A DNA stretch of 64,000 bases. Source: Bolinopsis microptera. Taxonomy: Eukaryota > Ctenophora > Tentaculata > Lobata > Bolinopsidae. The notes under the pieces were generated by a model. It had not been told where the DNA came from. It made no database searches and saw nothing but the letters and a program-made list of their open reading frames with translations. The position numbers were made by a program, and so were the translations under genes. Location: assembly GCF_026151205.1 (NCBI RefSeq), contig NC_087078.1, positions 15,455,118-15,519,117 on the forward strand. Reading direction: 5' to 3'. Of the stretch, positions 43,101 to 54,857 are shown piece by piece (the first letter of the stretch is position 1; every line of letters begins with the position of its first letter).

Positions 43101-46100
43101 GTAATATGCAGATTTTAATTTAGGTCAAGGAAACAAGATTAAAAGTTTAGAGATTTGCAGGTTAAGAACATACTCTTGTGTTGTTATAGTACATAATTGG
43201 ACTAATGAGTAGCCAATGAAGTTGATCGTGTTTTTCAGTGCTATAGGTTCAGTAGACACCAGATTTTCAGTGGACACTCCGATTCCACTTTAAACCTTGA
43301 TTCTAGTAAAGCCCGTAACATTTAACGGGATGCGGGAGAAAAAGAATGCGGAAGAAAACTTTATTTTCTGCACTCTATGGCAGGAATTTAGAGGGCATCC
43401 AAAATACTTAAATAGCTGAATGCTAATCAATGACAATGGGATTTATTGCATTTATAGTACAACTAGATACTAGGTATCCAACTTGCGCACTGCATTTAGT
43501 ACCACAAGATATTATCAATGTTACAGGTAGCAAACTTTCATGTCGTAGTCATAATCTATAATGAGAGTATTACAGCTCTATATATTTTTGGTCAAACTTT
43601 CATATTGTAGACACAATCCATAATGAGCGTAATTGACATCTATCTATTTAGAGCTCTACGACAACATATTTTAGAGGGAATTTGAAATCACTGACTGTCA
43701 ATCAATGACAACTGGAATTAATAATATGGACAAATCCGGAAATAACACGTACACGCACGTCGTACGTCGTACGGACACCAGTACAATAGTATTTTAGGAT
43801 TCTTTCATATTGCAGAGTAGCCTAGTACTTATAATTTAAGTATTTGATCAGTTCTATATATTTCGAAATTTGACGCGAGCTTTTCGTCAGAGAAACTTTA
43901 CAAAGGTTCCCCTCGCCTAGAAAAGATGTATGAACGTTCCATTCAGTCGCAGTTAAATCATTGTGCGTTCAAGCTCGAGCGGACAGTTAAAGTCTGAAGA
44001 TATACGGTTCACTGGAGCTGCACCATCACTGTCTTAATCTAACAGCACGGGTGCAAATTTCCATAACTATTGTTCAGTGAGATACGTGATAGTGCAAGGA
44101 TTTTAATGCACAATTTAGCGATGAAAAGTTCTAGTCACATTGCACAATTAGGTAGAGTCTGTTATCAACAATGTGATCTCCCGCTGGTCAGCACCCTTGG
44201 GCTGTTAATGATTTTACAAAAATCTAGCACTATGGTGTTGAAAGATTTCGATAAAGCTGCAGTGCTATTTTTTGCATCATAAGTTATTTTGGCCTCCAGC
44301 AATGACTGTTCAGTTCGGTTATCTATTTGTTAAGCTGTAATGAACCAATGGTGGATGATCTAAAATTTAGCACGGAATAAAATAAAAATGTTTTGGTAAT
44401 AAAGCTGAAGTATTTTAGCCGTCAAAAGCTATTCACAACAGCCATTTAACCGTCCACTCTGCACTGTCTACTGTGTAACAGAATAACATACTAAAGCTTC
44501 ACTTCCGAAATGTTAACCTAATTTATCAGAATCGACTCTTGTTGACTTGTGACTGGAGAAGGGTTATTTTTGTCAAAGCTTTAACCCTGTTTGCGTTGTT
44601 TCTCAACATTCTCCATTCTGTCAACTCGACAGTTTTTAATTGCCGGTAGAGAAAGCCCAAACATATTGTTGTCATTGGTCCCCAGATATACCTACATCAC
44701 CTACCCGTGAACTAATTCTACGTGAACACAAGCAACTTTCTGAGGTTTAACATTAAAATCCAAATTAGATTAGCGGGTTTGCTCCGACACAAGCCATATG
44801 TGACCAGTTTGGCGTTCCGTCAACAATTATATGAAATTAAAGTTTCGAAATTCTCCGCTAATGCACGTGCTAATTTTATTATGTTAACTCCGATAATTCC
44901 TTCAGCGGTACTACCCACCATTTCCCAATCTGTGCTAGTTTGTTGTGCAAGCCGAATTTTTGAAGCACTTTTAGGGTATTCGCTTCGAAGTATCTTAAAT
45001 TTTTACATCAAACTCTGCCTAACAAGGTTAATCTATGTGTTGACATTCTCCACTTCACCTGTCACTTCACATTTCCACTCTAATATATTTATATACTGCG
45101 AGGTTTCTTTACACATTGTATAGGAACCCAGGCTTACGTCTGAGATTATAACCTATTGACATAAAATCTGCCCTGTGCGCTGCAGTTCGACCTAGTCACG
45201 TTGAGATCGAGACTTTAGATCCGTCAACTAAATACTGTACAGTACACGCGTGAGGGGGAGGAGGGTGGACTGTGATAAAGTAGGAATTTAGTGCAGGCTT
45301 GCTGGCATTTCTTGTTTTGTAACTGCATTTGTATCGTGTTGACGGTGAATTTCAACTGTGAAGCATGTAGTCAGTCACGCACAGCTTTGAGGTTGTCACG
45401 TTTGCTGCGCCTCCGCATTTCTTGAAGGGTTTTCTGGTTTCTCGTGAGAATCTCACGAGAAACCAGAAAATCCTTCAAGAGATAATTTGGAAATTAATTA
45501 GTGTGACCATGTGGTGATGATTTTGCAGTTGTCAATGTCTTGCTCACTAATTAGTCTTGCTTGTTAAGTACTTATAAGTGCTGAAAGTAAGGTTGTTCGA
45601 GTGTGAAAATCGGGCGTAGCAATCACCGATTCACATTGTGCAGTGATTTCATTTGTTTAGTAGTTTCCGTCAGTATTAGAAAATCTTAAAACTGATAACA
45701 GAGGTGTTGAAGCCAAGGTATTGAAAGTAGATAGAAAAGGAGAGGGTACATGCCATTCCTTTCATCACGGCTTTTTATGTTGATGTAGGAAGGACAAACC
45801 AAACCCGTATTTGCTGTCCGATCAGTCGATAACATAAAAGCAAATATCGTATGCCGTAATTCATTTCAAATCCTTTCAGTTTGGTGGCATTCTTTTTCGT
45901 TCTGTAAACGATAAATTCCATTGTTCCGCGAAGCTTTTAATGATGCAGTATTTTCCGATGCATGTTAAAATATTTTTAGGATTTATGCCGTATTTTTTTA
46001 AAATGATGCTGCAAGATAGTTTGCGGAGGCAACTATAGTGGTGTTATAATTGGTCTAAATTGAATAGAAGTAGCATACTTGAAAATTCATAGACATCGAT

Positions 46101-49100
46101 CATGATTTGAACCTTTTTTAATCTGCATTCTATAGGGACGGTTTCTTTGTAAAGATTTTTTGTTCTATTCGAAAAAATATACCTTTCTTGTAATTTTTGA
46201 GAAATGCTTGGTTGGCTTGCTGTTCGATGGTAAGATTAACAATTTCATATTTTGTAAAATAGTGCTGAGAAGCACATTATCATTCAAAAGACAAAGTTAA
46301 ATTAGTTTTTCATTCCAGTTAGATTGAAGTGCCAAAATAGACATCACAGCTAATTTTTGGCAATTTCTTAGGCGCAGAATTATTCAATTGTGCATTTAAT
46401 TTGTGTAATTTGTTTCATGGAATTAACGTGGTTCACGGATTTAAGTTAATGACGCTTCTGCATGAATTTGGTCAAGTCATAGTACAAAAGCTTTCTTAGA
46501 CCCGTACCGGAAAATAAAATTCAATTAGGTAGTTTCAGTCGAATCACCGGCATGGGTAACTTGGCTTTATACTTCATTTTTACCGTAACCCGCGATGTTA
46601 GTTTTATAAATAATCCCGTATGGTTGAACCTCCATTACATTATCCACTTTTATTTTGTGATGACTTCGTAGTCCGTCCATCAATAAATGATAGATTGATA
46701 AATTTTACAAAGATTAGGGCTCTTAAAATCATAATATCCATCATTAACTTCAGGACCATGGCTATGCAGAAGTTAACGTTTTCCCTGACGGCGTTTGATC
46801 CCACTCCCAGCGAGTGCAGCTTGGCTTTTGACGAGAAGACATGTGTCGTGGAGAGCACATCCAATGCTAACATATCCGTCGAGGATTATAAGTAGGTACT
46901 GGGTGTTAGGAGTTAGGTTTGAAATGATAATACACAAATTGGGCGTTTTTGCTTTTAAAAATACCTGAAATTCGGATAAAAACCGCGGTGGGGGGGGGGG
47001 GGGGGGGGGCGGGGGGGGGGGGGGGTTAGGGGTAGCGGGGGCGGTCGTTTCGCCACTGGTTAGGTGTTAGTTGTTAGGTTTAACTATAAGGTGTTAGTGT
47101 TGTTAACAGTACTTAAGTTGTTTAATGAACTTAATACTATAACAATAGTTGAACTTGAATTAATTTCCGGATGAGATTTATTTAACTCAAAGATTAAATT
47201 ATCATATACGAAAGGCAATCTTTCACCTTGGCCAAGCAGAGCACATTTTAGGCATAATATTCATGAACATAACAAGAAGAACTTGTAAATGTATCTTAAC
47301 TGAATTGTAATTAACTTCTCTTCAGGACTACTCCAGAAGGTAAACCGAGCGAAATCTACCTAAAAGTAACTCCAGACCCAATCGCTTTTGTGATGAAGTT
47401 CATTGAGGGCAAGATGATGATAGAATTCAAGGGAAGCTGGTCTGCCTTCCAAGTGGTAAGTCTCTCTAATAACCAATATTTGTAGGTTAATAACCTACTG
47501 ACGTCAAATCAACTTTCGTGTTCATTCATGGCCGTGCGCTAACGTTAAACTAAATTCCTACATTCTGCACTGCAGAGGACATAACTTTTAACAGTACTTC
47601 CAATATGGCCGAGTAGCAGTGAAGACTGTGTATATTCGGACCGTGTATTCAAACACCGACTAGAATGCAGTCCCGAAATACATTGCATGCACGTATCTAG
47701 CGTGTCTTCCTATACAGTAGATGTCATAAAAGTGAGCTTGGTTGACCCAGTCCGTGTTTTTGTGGAACGTACAAGTCATTACTAGGCCCTACGTTGCAGT
47801 ACAGCGTTTTTTGGGTTTAGCTAGTGCTACTCAGTATAAAGTGTTAAATATAACAGTGAGCCTGTTAAACCCAAATAAAATAGAATAGTCAGACTGTACT
47901 TCTGTCTTCACCTTTCATGAAATTTCTTATGAAAAGTTGATAGTTAGTAAAATCACATTTATCTTGAAATTTCCAACAAATATCATCCATGAAAGTTGAT
48001 ACAATTGCGAAATTGACTGTCCTAAAATCAGGAATGCCTAGCGAAAGTTAACAAAGTAACCGAGGTCCTCCAAAGTGACGAGATTCAGGTACTGATAGCA
48101 AAAAGCCCTACGAAATTGAAAGTGTGAATTTTTCATTCTTGTAATATCTTACCAACTTTTCAAGGAATGCAGTGGTCAGCCCGGACATCTAGAATACAGC
48201 ATATGGCCTAGCATTTACAGATGATACATAAATATATATAGAATGTGCAAGAATGCATTCAGCAAATATTAGAAGCTTTAAATGTGCATATTGAGGTGTA
48301 TTGTGCCCAACAAGCTCATTTCAAAAACCTGTGCTTGTGACACATCAGCACCTTATATTTTGATACGATAGCCGTCGATCCCCTTCAACATATTACTAAA
48401 ATAATGAATTTGTACCCTGTACTATTTAGCCTAATAGTTAAATCCTTGTTAACATTTATAGAGATAACCTGCGCTTGTATCCAGTGATAGCACTTATTTA
48501 TTTTGGAAGGATAGCCGTCTACAATAGCATATTCTCATATTATATTCTCATATTACAACCTGGACTAGGATGAATCTGTACCTTGTACCTGGTTATAACC
48601 TGGAATCTTTACCTTGTACTTGGATTTTCACTTCAACTTTAAACTGTTGTTAACAATTAGAGCAATATTGCTTCAATAACTTGAATAATGAATATGTGCT
48701 TGTAACCAACTGTGCAGCACCTTATACTCTTATATCTTAGCTGCCGCAACCTGCTTCTTAATAGCATTTTTTACTCGAAAACAGGAAACCAGAGCACAAG
48801 TTGAACAAGTACCTGAGGTACCTGAGGTACTTGCGGTACCTGAGGTCCCTGAGGTACCTGAGGTACCTGAGGTCCCCCAAAGCGACGAGAGTCAGGTAGT
48901 AAGAAATGTTAAGCATATGGGACCGCATGGTATATACCTATATAATATACTAATATATATAGGACCGCATGCCAATTTTTCCGTCCATATACGTTTACAA
49001 GAATTCAAGAATTAAGTAAACAAAGACTGCTCGCATTTTCTTATTTGGAATGAGAAACGTGGCATTGTGCATCCAGAACCTTTATTTTAGAGGTAACTGG

Positions 49101-52100
49101 TTAATGTGCATAATGTGGTAATGTGCACAACAAGGCACGAGCCTGTGATTGTATCATGCATCAGCGTCTATACCACGTGTAACATGTAATATAAGCAGTT
49201 TCAAGTTTGCATGAATTATTCCCATTCCAGTTACGGTCTGGTGGTGACTAGTGTTACATTTTATTGATATTTTCTTAACTGTCATTAAACAGTGGCATTG
49301 CTTCATCCAATATACTCTGGTTTCATGACATTGTAATTAATTGCTCTTTCAATAAAATTCCTGATTTTTACAAGTGATCATGTGATAGATCATCTGACGG
49401 TGTGATACTGTAGAACATTCCACAGCTCTAACCGGTGAGATTGCGCCACAACTGACAAAAAAAATCATTTGAATTTAAAAATATAAAGTGCCAGAATCTA
49501 GCAAAAGCACCTCATTATTAGTGCTTGTATCCAGCAATGGCACTTCATAACCGATGCTATAATCTGTATATAGCATAAGCAGTAAGCAGCCTATATTTTG
49601 ATAGCATATTATTTGAATAGATTTGTAACATAAAATTCATTTAAGTACCAACAAATATGAAAAATATTTGGAAATTGACTGCCATGAAATCAGGATCACG
49701 TTGGACTAAAAGTGATTAAAGTTCCTGAGGTTGCGCAAGTTGAGGTTGATCAAGTTGAGGTTGCTCAAGTTGAGGTTACCCAAGTTGAGGTTACCCAAGT
49801 TGAAGAGAGTCAGGTACGAAAGTATAAATTATTTAGGACTGCATGAACGCATGGTGTACCTAGTACCCAGTACCCACTTTAACTCACTTACTTCTTCTTG
49901 GAAAGCTCTACTACTCTACTACTACTACTACTTGTAATTTGTATACTGAAAAGTTTTCTTGGCCGGAGTGCTGGGTAGTGGGTATTCTCTAATTTGGCAT
50001 CCTTGCCACATAACTAAACCATCTGACTCTACCTTCTCTTCAAATATATCTACTGGAGCGATACCACACTTTTTGACTTAAAATAGTTGACTTAAAATAG
50101 TTCCACAATTTACACTTCTTATTGCATACCAGACTTCAGACATGATTAACACAGCCGCCTTGCAGATCCACTAGCCTTGCAATGCCATATTTGTTGCTTT
50201 GGTTCCTTTAATGTGTTCAGAAGGAATTTAGTAAACCAGGGTAGCTAAAATCTCAGTCTAGTAGCATCTAGAATTAGCAGCGTGGCACCCAGCAATTAGA
50301 AGCTGTACAGTGGTGACTGCATAGTGACACTAGGGTAGTGTGATGTGCCCAACAAGCCCGTTTCAACAAGCCGCGCTTGTACCCAGCAAAAGCTACCTAT
50401 ATTTTTATATGATGATGCCGTTTCAGCCTGCTTGCAATCTCTTTACTTGAATGGAATGCCTGAAATATTGTTGACATTTAGAGCGGTTAAGAATAAAGAG
50501 AGAAACAATTAATTCGACACTCTTATATCTGGTATATTCTTAATATGTCATTTCAATATTAAAACATAATACTTCTTATATCAAATATGACATTGATTTA
50601 ATTGAGCTATCAAAACCAGGCACAAACTCAAGTCCAAGAAGTAGTCCAAGAAGTGGTGGAAACTGAAGTCGTCACCACTAGTTGACTCCGGCTTTTCCTA
50701 CAATATCTGCTTCAAAGTTCATTTCATCGAAGATGACGTTGATGCTCATGATATTAGGTAGATATTTAACAAAATTTAGATTATAAGTTACAATGTAGAT
50801 GTATTATTAGCAGTGCAATTAGAAGTGATTCGAACCGTTATCAATATCATAATGCTGGCAAAATATTCACGATTAACCTTCACAGGATGCGCTGGGATCT
50901 GAAAGAGTTCACGGAGCCCGAGGGAGCTAACTACACTATTGTTTACCAAGCTACGCAGGCTGACGGTGGAAGAGAGTTCGTCATCGCTTACTTCCATCCG
51001 GTAGGCAATAAGGAGTTTAGAGTTGAGATCTATATTATGATAAGGAGCATGTGTCAGCAAATGGTGGAGAAGAATCATTGACATTGATTATTTTACCATT
51101 TCCGCCATTTCCTGATCCGGACTCCATAATCCATTCATTGTAAATATTTTTCCAGAGCGGCAAAATATGGTGTATTTCTTTTGAATTTCTATACATTCGC
51201 GCTGAGGTTGACATCTCCATCCGTGCCAGGTTTTAAAAGGACAACGTTCTTATAACTCTTATAACATGTTAATATTCGGGGCACATGATGTCAGATATTG
51301 GACGTTAAACACAGAAAATTCCGAGATGGGGTAATTCATTCACGATACCCTATATAACACACAGGTAACCGGGGAGCTGTTCCTGTTACGTGGTATTGTC
51401 AAGGACGACAAGGTCACAATCCTCAACACAGACAAGTTCGACCAGGAGCATCTTAAGCTTTATATAACATTCTACATCAAGGATCCAGAACTCCAGGTCA
51501 AGATTTTTGAGTAAGTTGTAATTTGTAGATTATTTGAGATTCAATGTTTCGTCTTCCGCTCCCTGAGTGGGTCAATCATCATAGATTACTCAGGACAAAA
51601 TGATTTTCTCCACTCACTGTAAAACAAAATACATCGTGTATTGTCAAGATGTCTTTTGTTTTACAGCGAGTCGAGACTCTCATTTCGTCCCCAGTAATCT
51701 ATCATACTTGAGATTCCTTGATAATATCATAATACCCGCGATAATGTAATATGTTAATAATTAATATGCTGTATTAACTAATAACAGCAATAATTATTAT
51801 TATGTTTAGACTTTAAAATTCTAATAATTCTGTATCTCAATCTGCGATCCCAAGGGAAGCTACTCTTGCAAGGTAAAGACACTTTTCAACGTTATAATGA
51901 GGCACTTTTGAACGTTATAATGTGGCACTTTTCAACATTATAATGTAACTACATCATATTCATGTTCTCAAATTATTTGTTACATATTAGTGTTGAAAGT
52001 ATTACATTATTATATTATATTAATTATCAGTGTATACTAAAGTTCTAAATAAGACACAACACGGCAACACCGTTATATTATCTTTCTCTAAGAAAACAAA

Positions 52101-54721
52101 ATCGATCAACCTACATTTTTCGCCAGGCTGAGTGGTCTATAAAATACAACAATTTGTGTCAATAATATTATCAAGAAACGCATTTCAATCACATTAGTCG
52201 CGCTTTGTCAATAGGAACAGAATTGACTGAAGTCTTCCTGGCATCTGAAAACTATGAATACTATAAATACCAAGGAGTTATAGGCAATTCCATCAAATAT
52301 ACCTCTCATCACACGGCGGAGTATTCTCTTATATCGACTACGCTCCACCCTACCTGTCAGTGCTTCACCAATATTAATACCTTACTCGGGATTATTATAA
52401 CCGGGATAAAGTGGTGGGTTTTGGAAGATTCCGCCATCTTTTTCCCGGTCAGAAATTTTACCAGTCATAAAAAAACCCGCCGACTCAGATTATGGGGTTC
52501 CAAGGGGGTGGTGATCATCATAGTTTACCTGAAGTCTCATATGTGCTAGAGAAGACTTTTGAAGCAGTGGATGGAGGGCTGTAACTTTATTGGCGGTTGC
52601 TACCATAATTTCGTTATAAAAATCACAATTTGGTTATAGAAATCAGATTTCAGTGTGGACCGTGATTCTCACTTTTCTTGCCCATGAAGTGAGTAAACTG
52701 TGCCACTATTTCATGGTCCACGGTGGATTGATTACTGGAGCAGTTGAATATGCAAAGCCAAGACGTTCCCCAATACCAAGCGGTGGGCAGGAAATTAAGC
52801 TCCGGCTGACTTTCAGAGCAGTAGCCCCATTAGCGGACAAAATGAAAGTCTTGTTAAGACAACAATACAACTTCGAATTTGACGGTCAGCAGCAGGGGGA
52901 TATCAATAATGATAATGGAGGGGACATTAGCGATAATGAGAATGAGAATACGCTTTAATGAAGATTTGACTTATTATTGCTATAGATTTATTTTCCTTTA
53001 AATACTAGACGTGTCTTTTTTTCTATTTATGAGTAATATCAGTAACTGTAAATTGAAATAACTTCTTTAACAAGTAACAAAAACAGAAATTTCGGTTGAA
53101 AATTTGTTGACCTCTGAAAAAAAACTTGAAAGGTCGGCCACCGGTAAATACATGACCGGGATAATTTGGCGGGTTTTGGGAAAGTCCGCCATATTTTTCC
53201 CGGTTATTAATTTTCCCAGTCATAAATTAACCCGCTATAATATTCCCGAGTAAGGTATGTTAATATTGATATATATATTGGTAATACAACATTAATAACA
53301 CCAATATAATATAATGATAGCGCAATAATTGTAAGTTTTTACGTTCAGGGAAATCGAGGCCAACCCAACATGGACGATAATGATCCTCTACAAATACGGA
53401 GTATTCGCCGAGGCTGTTGACCTGGCATCAATGGTTACGCATATCTCAGCAGAAGACGCAGATAATAGTAAGCGTTTTAAAACTTTTCTCGAATATTCTT
53501 GTCTTGAAAGAAATGAACGTGTAAATTACTTATATGAGTAAATTATATAATTTGTGAATCATGATGATGAAGTATGCGCTGCCAGTGCCTGCATAATATC
53601 CCATCATCCCGACACTAACTCGATCCCTTTTAGAACCAGTCGAAAGCAAAGATAAGGAAGATGATGAACATGTCAGAAAGGCCAGGGAAGCCCAGAAGAA
53701 AGCAGAGGAGAAGGGAAAGAAAGGAACTGGGCCACCAGAGGACGGAAAACCATGGAGTTGCGGTTAGTGATTTAGATTATATCAGAAATATTCGATTCAC
53801 TGTTCCCTGGTATATTTATTCAGGATGTTACAGGAGAATTAATTTAATGTAGTTTGAGGAGTCCTCACTCTCCTCACGTCCAACAATGGCGTTTCTCTTG
53901 TCGCTAATTTGAAGATAATTTGTTGCTGATTTACCTACGAGTACCAACGTCACTCTTGTTAAGTTTCGTCAAGTCTTGACATTGTCTAGCGTCTGTCTAC
54001 CCTACAAGTTAAACAGTTAATGAGATAAAATATTGTTAATAGTTTTTCTGGACGGCATGTCTCATGTACAGTTTTCCTTACGCAGGTAAAGTAAAATGGG
54101 AGCTCCCCAAGGAGGAAAAGAAGTTCAGAGATGTTGGAAAATTAAAGATCCCAGACTTTGGAGCTAAGGAAGAGGAAAAGAGCACTAAGGATGTCGGCAA
54201 GCTCAAGTGGGACGGGGTAAGCTAATTACTTAATTAGCTAATAAGCTAATTAGCTATATCTTTTCTTTCTCACAATATCTGTAAACTGTTGTAAGAGGCT
54301 GCAATTGTGCTATCTGTCCGCGATGTAATTTATATACACGGACACCTTTAAGGTATGTACCTTCTAACAATTGATGCGAAAATAAACATTTTCTTATATA
54401 ATTTTCCAAAATATACGAACGTAGCGGAAACTGTGTCAGTCTGAGTCGGTAGTAAAGTGATATACTGAAGTTGTCTTTATCACAAAAATGTTAGAATCTG
54501 CCATAAGTTGGATGTCCGATAACATACAAAAATCACAAGCTTAACGCATGATGTCATTGCAGTTTAGCGCTGAGGAGCCTAAAGAAGTCGTTAAAGAAAA
54601 GCCTAAAGTTGGTAAACTAAACCTGGGAGCTTTCGGAGGCGCACCAGCGGAAGCCAAAGCACCAGTGAAAAGATCGTGGAAGAAGAAGGAAAAGACAGCT
54701 GAGGAGAACGGCGCAAAATAA
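42745..54721 (+). CDS. Intracellular Lys/Glu-rich and Pro/Glu/Val-repeat protein, 13 exons, about 636 aa
   Basis: Exons: 42745-43100, 46754-46891, 47326-47455, 48032-48088, 48785-48895, 49694-49813, 50620-50757, 50886-51063, 51365-51510, 53349-53467, 53634-53762, 54086-54216, 54563-54721 (TAA). All borders are AG/GT and phases agree; removing one extra T at about 50683 in exon 7 gives 1911 nt, exactly 636 codons plus stop. There is no signal peptide or TM segment, so it is cytosolic or nuclear. Order: basic N-terminus with a KKE repeat helix (1-118), beta-rich region 1 (119-208), Pro/Glu/Val repeat exons (209-304), beta-rich region 2 (about 325-500), Lys/Glu-rich segment, then VGKLK repeats. 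No family was recognised. The PEV-like spacer and charged coils recall cytoskeletal or muscle elastic proteins, but that is only analogy. Confidence 0.75.
43101..46753. other. Long intron 1 of the second gene
   Basis: 3.65 kb with no additional exon found. Contents are a perfect-type hairpin at 45421-45479 and two AT-rich paragraphs that resemble each other near 43500 and 43590 (ACTTTCAT.T.GTAG..A.AATC.ATAATGAG). The frame at 44722-45123 has no features supporting a gene. Confidence 0.4.
45421..45479. repeat. Near-perfect 28-bp-stem hairpin
   Basis: CTTGAAGGGTTTTCTGGTTT... pairs with its complement across a 3-nt loop (AAT), with one mismatch (a G:U pair in RNA). It may be a miRNA-like precursor or a minimal foldback element. 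It lies in the first intron of the second gene. Confidence 0.75.
46754..47455 (+). CDS. Exons 2-3: beta-rich region 1
   Basis: Exons 46754-46891 and 47326-47455 encode RTMAMQKLTFSLTAFDPTPS, ECSLAFDEKTCVVEST..., then KPSEIYLKVTPDPIAFVMKF and KMMIEFKGSWSAFQV. Alternating hydrophobic residues and aromatic ends suggest a beta-sandwich. It shows a loose kinship with region 2 (for example 'REFVIAYFHP...EFRVEIY'), so the two could be diverged copies. There is no match to a family I know. The intron between them contains a long poly-G run. Confidence 0.7.
46989..47027. repeat. Poly-G tract
   Basis: About 37 G with a single C interruption, 100 bp downstream of exon 2 of the second gene. G-quadruplex-forming and prone to sequencing error. 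Confidence 0.9.
48032..50685 (+). CDS. Exons 4-7 (part): duplicated Pro/Glu/Val/Gln repeat exons
   Basis: 48032-48088, 48785-48895, 49694-49813 and the first part of 50620-50757, all phase 0. Exon 4 ends TEVLQSDEIQ, exon 5 is PEVPEV... ending VPQSDESQ, exon 6 is QVEVxQVEV... ending VEESQ, and exon 7 opens TQVQEVVQEVVETEVVTT. The shared 'xxSDExQ/EESQ' ends and similar introns (recurring CAGCACTTATATTTTGATA-like text) show that an exon-plus-intron unit of about 0.75-0.9 kb was duplicated in tandem. The low-complexity PEV/QVEV strings recall elastic PEVK-type spacers, by analogy only. Confidence 0.75.
50686..53467 (+). CDS. Exons 7-10: beta-rich region 2
   Basis: From exon 7 after the frameshift point (SGFSYNICFKVHFIEDDVDA) through exons 50886-51063 (NYTIVYQATQADGGREFVIA, EFRVEIYIMI), 51365-51510 (VTGELFLLRGIVKDDKVTIL, LKLYITFYIKDPELQVKIF) and 53349-53467 (EANPTWTIMILYKYGVFAEA). 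It has long beta-strand-like stretches with acidic turns. No catalytic motif was seen and it is unassigned. The donor after CAGCAAATG at 51063 (GTGGAG) is weak but is the one that keeps phase 0 with the next exon. The intron 51511-53348 contains a MITE-family insertion and a module-like orphan exon. Confidence 0.65.
52219..52379 (+). pseudogene. Orphan, diverged A-type module exon
   Basis: After an acceptor-like TTGTCAATAG, the phase-1 reading is GTELTEVFLASENYEYYKYQ followed by a G, a few residues, SIKYTS and EYSLIS. This lines up with the A module (L-T-x-E-E-F-x-x-Y-K-x-x-G-x-x-x-x-I-K-Y-T). The entry phase also equals that of the giant gene's A exons. The GYF and W positions are lost, and the element at 52380 cuts it off before any donor. 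It is best read as a dead copy of the module; the gene around it does not use it. Confidence 0.4.
52380..53255. mobile_element. CCTTACTCGGG element, long member (876 bp)
   Basis: The left end CCTTACTCGGGATTATTATA and the right end ...ATATTCCCGAGTAAGG are flanked by TA on both sides. Arms contain GTGGGTTTTGGAAGATTCCG and the matching right-hand GCGGGTTTTGGGAAAGTCCG. Unlike the 122-bp MITE, it has a 650-bp interior including a frame at 52653-52958 (about 101 residues) with no recognised features. It is inserted in intron 9 of the second gene. Confidence 0.7.
53634..54721 (+). CDS. Exons 11-13: charged C-terminal tail with VGKLK repeats
   Basis: Exon 53634-53762 encodes an Arg/Lys/Glu-rich helix (VRKAREAQKKAEEKGKKG). 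Exon 54086-54216 contains VKWELPKEEKKF, DVGKLKIPDFGAKEEEK and DVGKLKWDG. Exon 54563-54721 has KEKPKVGKLNLGAFGG and ends in a Lys/Ala/Glu-rich tail, stop 54719-54721. Three spaced copies of 'K-V/D-V-G-K-L-(K/N)-(hydrophobic)' suggest a short linear binding motif. The stretch looks disordered. It is the most repetitive part of the protein apart from the PEV exons. Confidence 0.75.
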
Positions 54722-54857
54722 AGTTTGCGAAGCAAACTGGTTAAATTCTAAAATTTTCGAGTTAAATGGCATCTATTCTTCAAGTTTTATGATGATAATT
54801 CGTACCAAATTTTGGAGTGGTCCGCTGTTTATTAGTCTCATGATTGAAATACTGATA
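54722..54857. other. 3' flank of the second gene
   Basis: A short 3' UTR region; no canonical AATAAA within 130 bp of the stop codon. Confidence 0.35.

Noticed and set aside
44722-45123. 133-codon plus-strand frame in intron 1 of the second gene
   Set aside because: Composition like surrounding AT-rich DNA, no domain, no splice junction matching phase 2.
50683-50685. TGA as the true end of the second gene
   Set aside because: Coding character continues at once in the next frame, and exon phase arithmetic requires one base fewer. The downstream exons have no other start.
52653-52958. 101-codon frame as an exon of the second gene
   Set aside because: It lies inside a TA-flanked transposon-like element, has no phase-compatible borders and would end the protein early.
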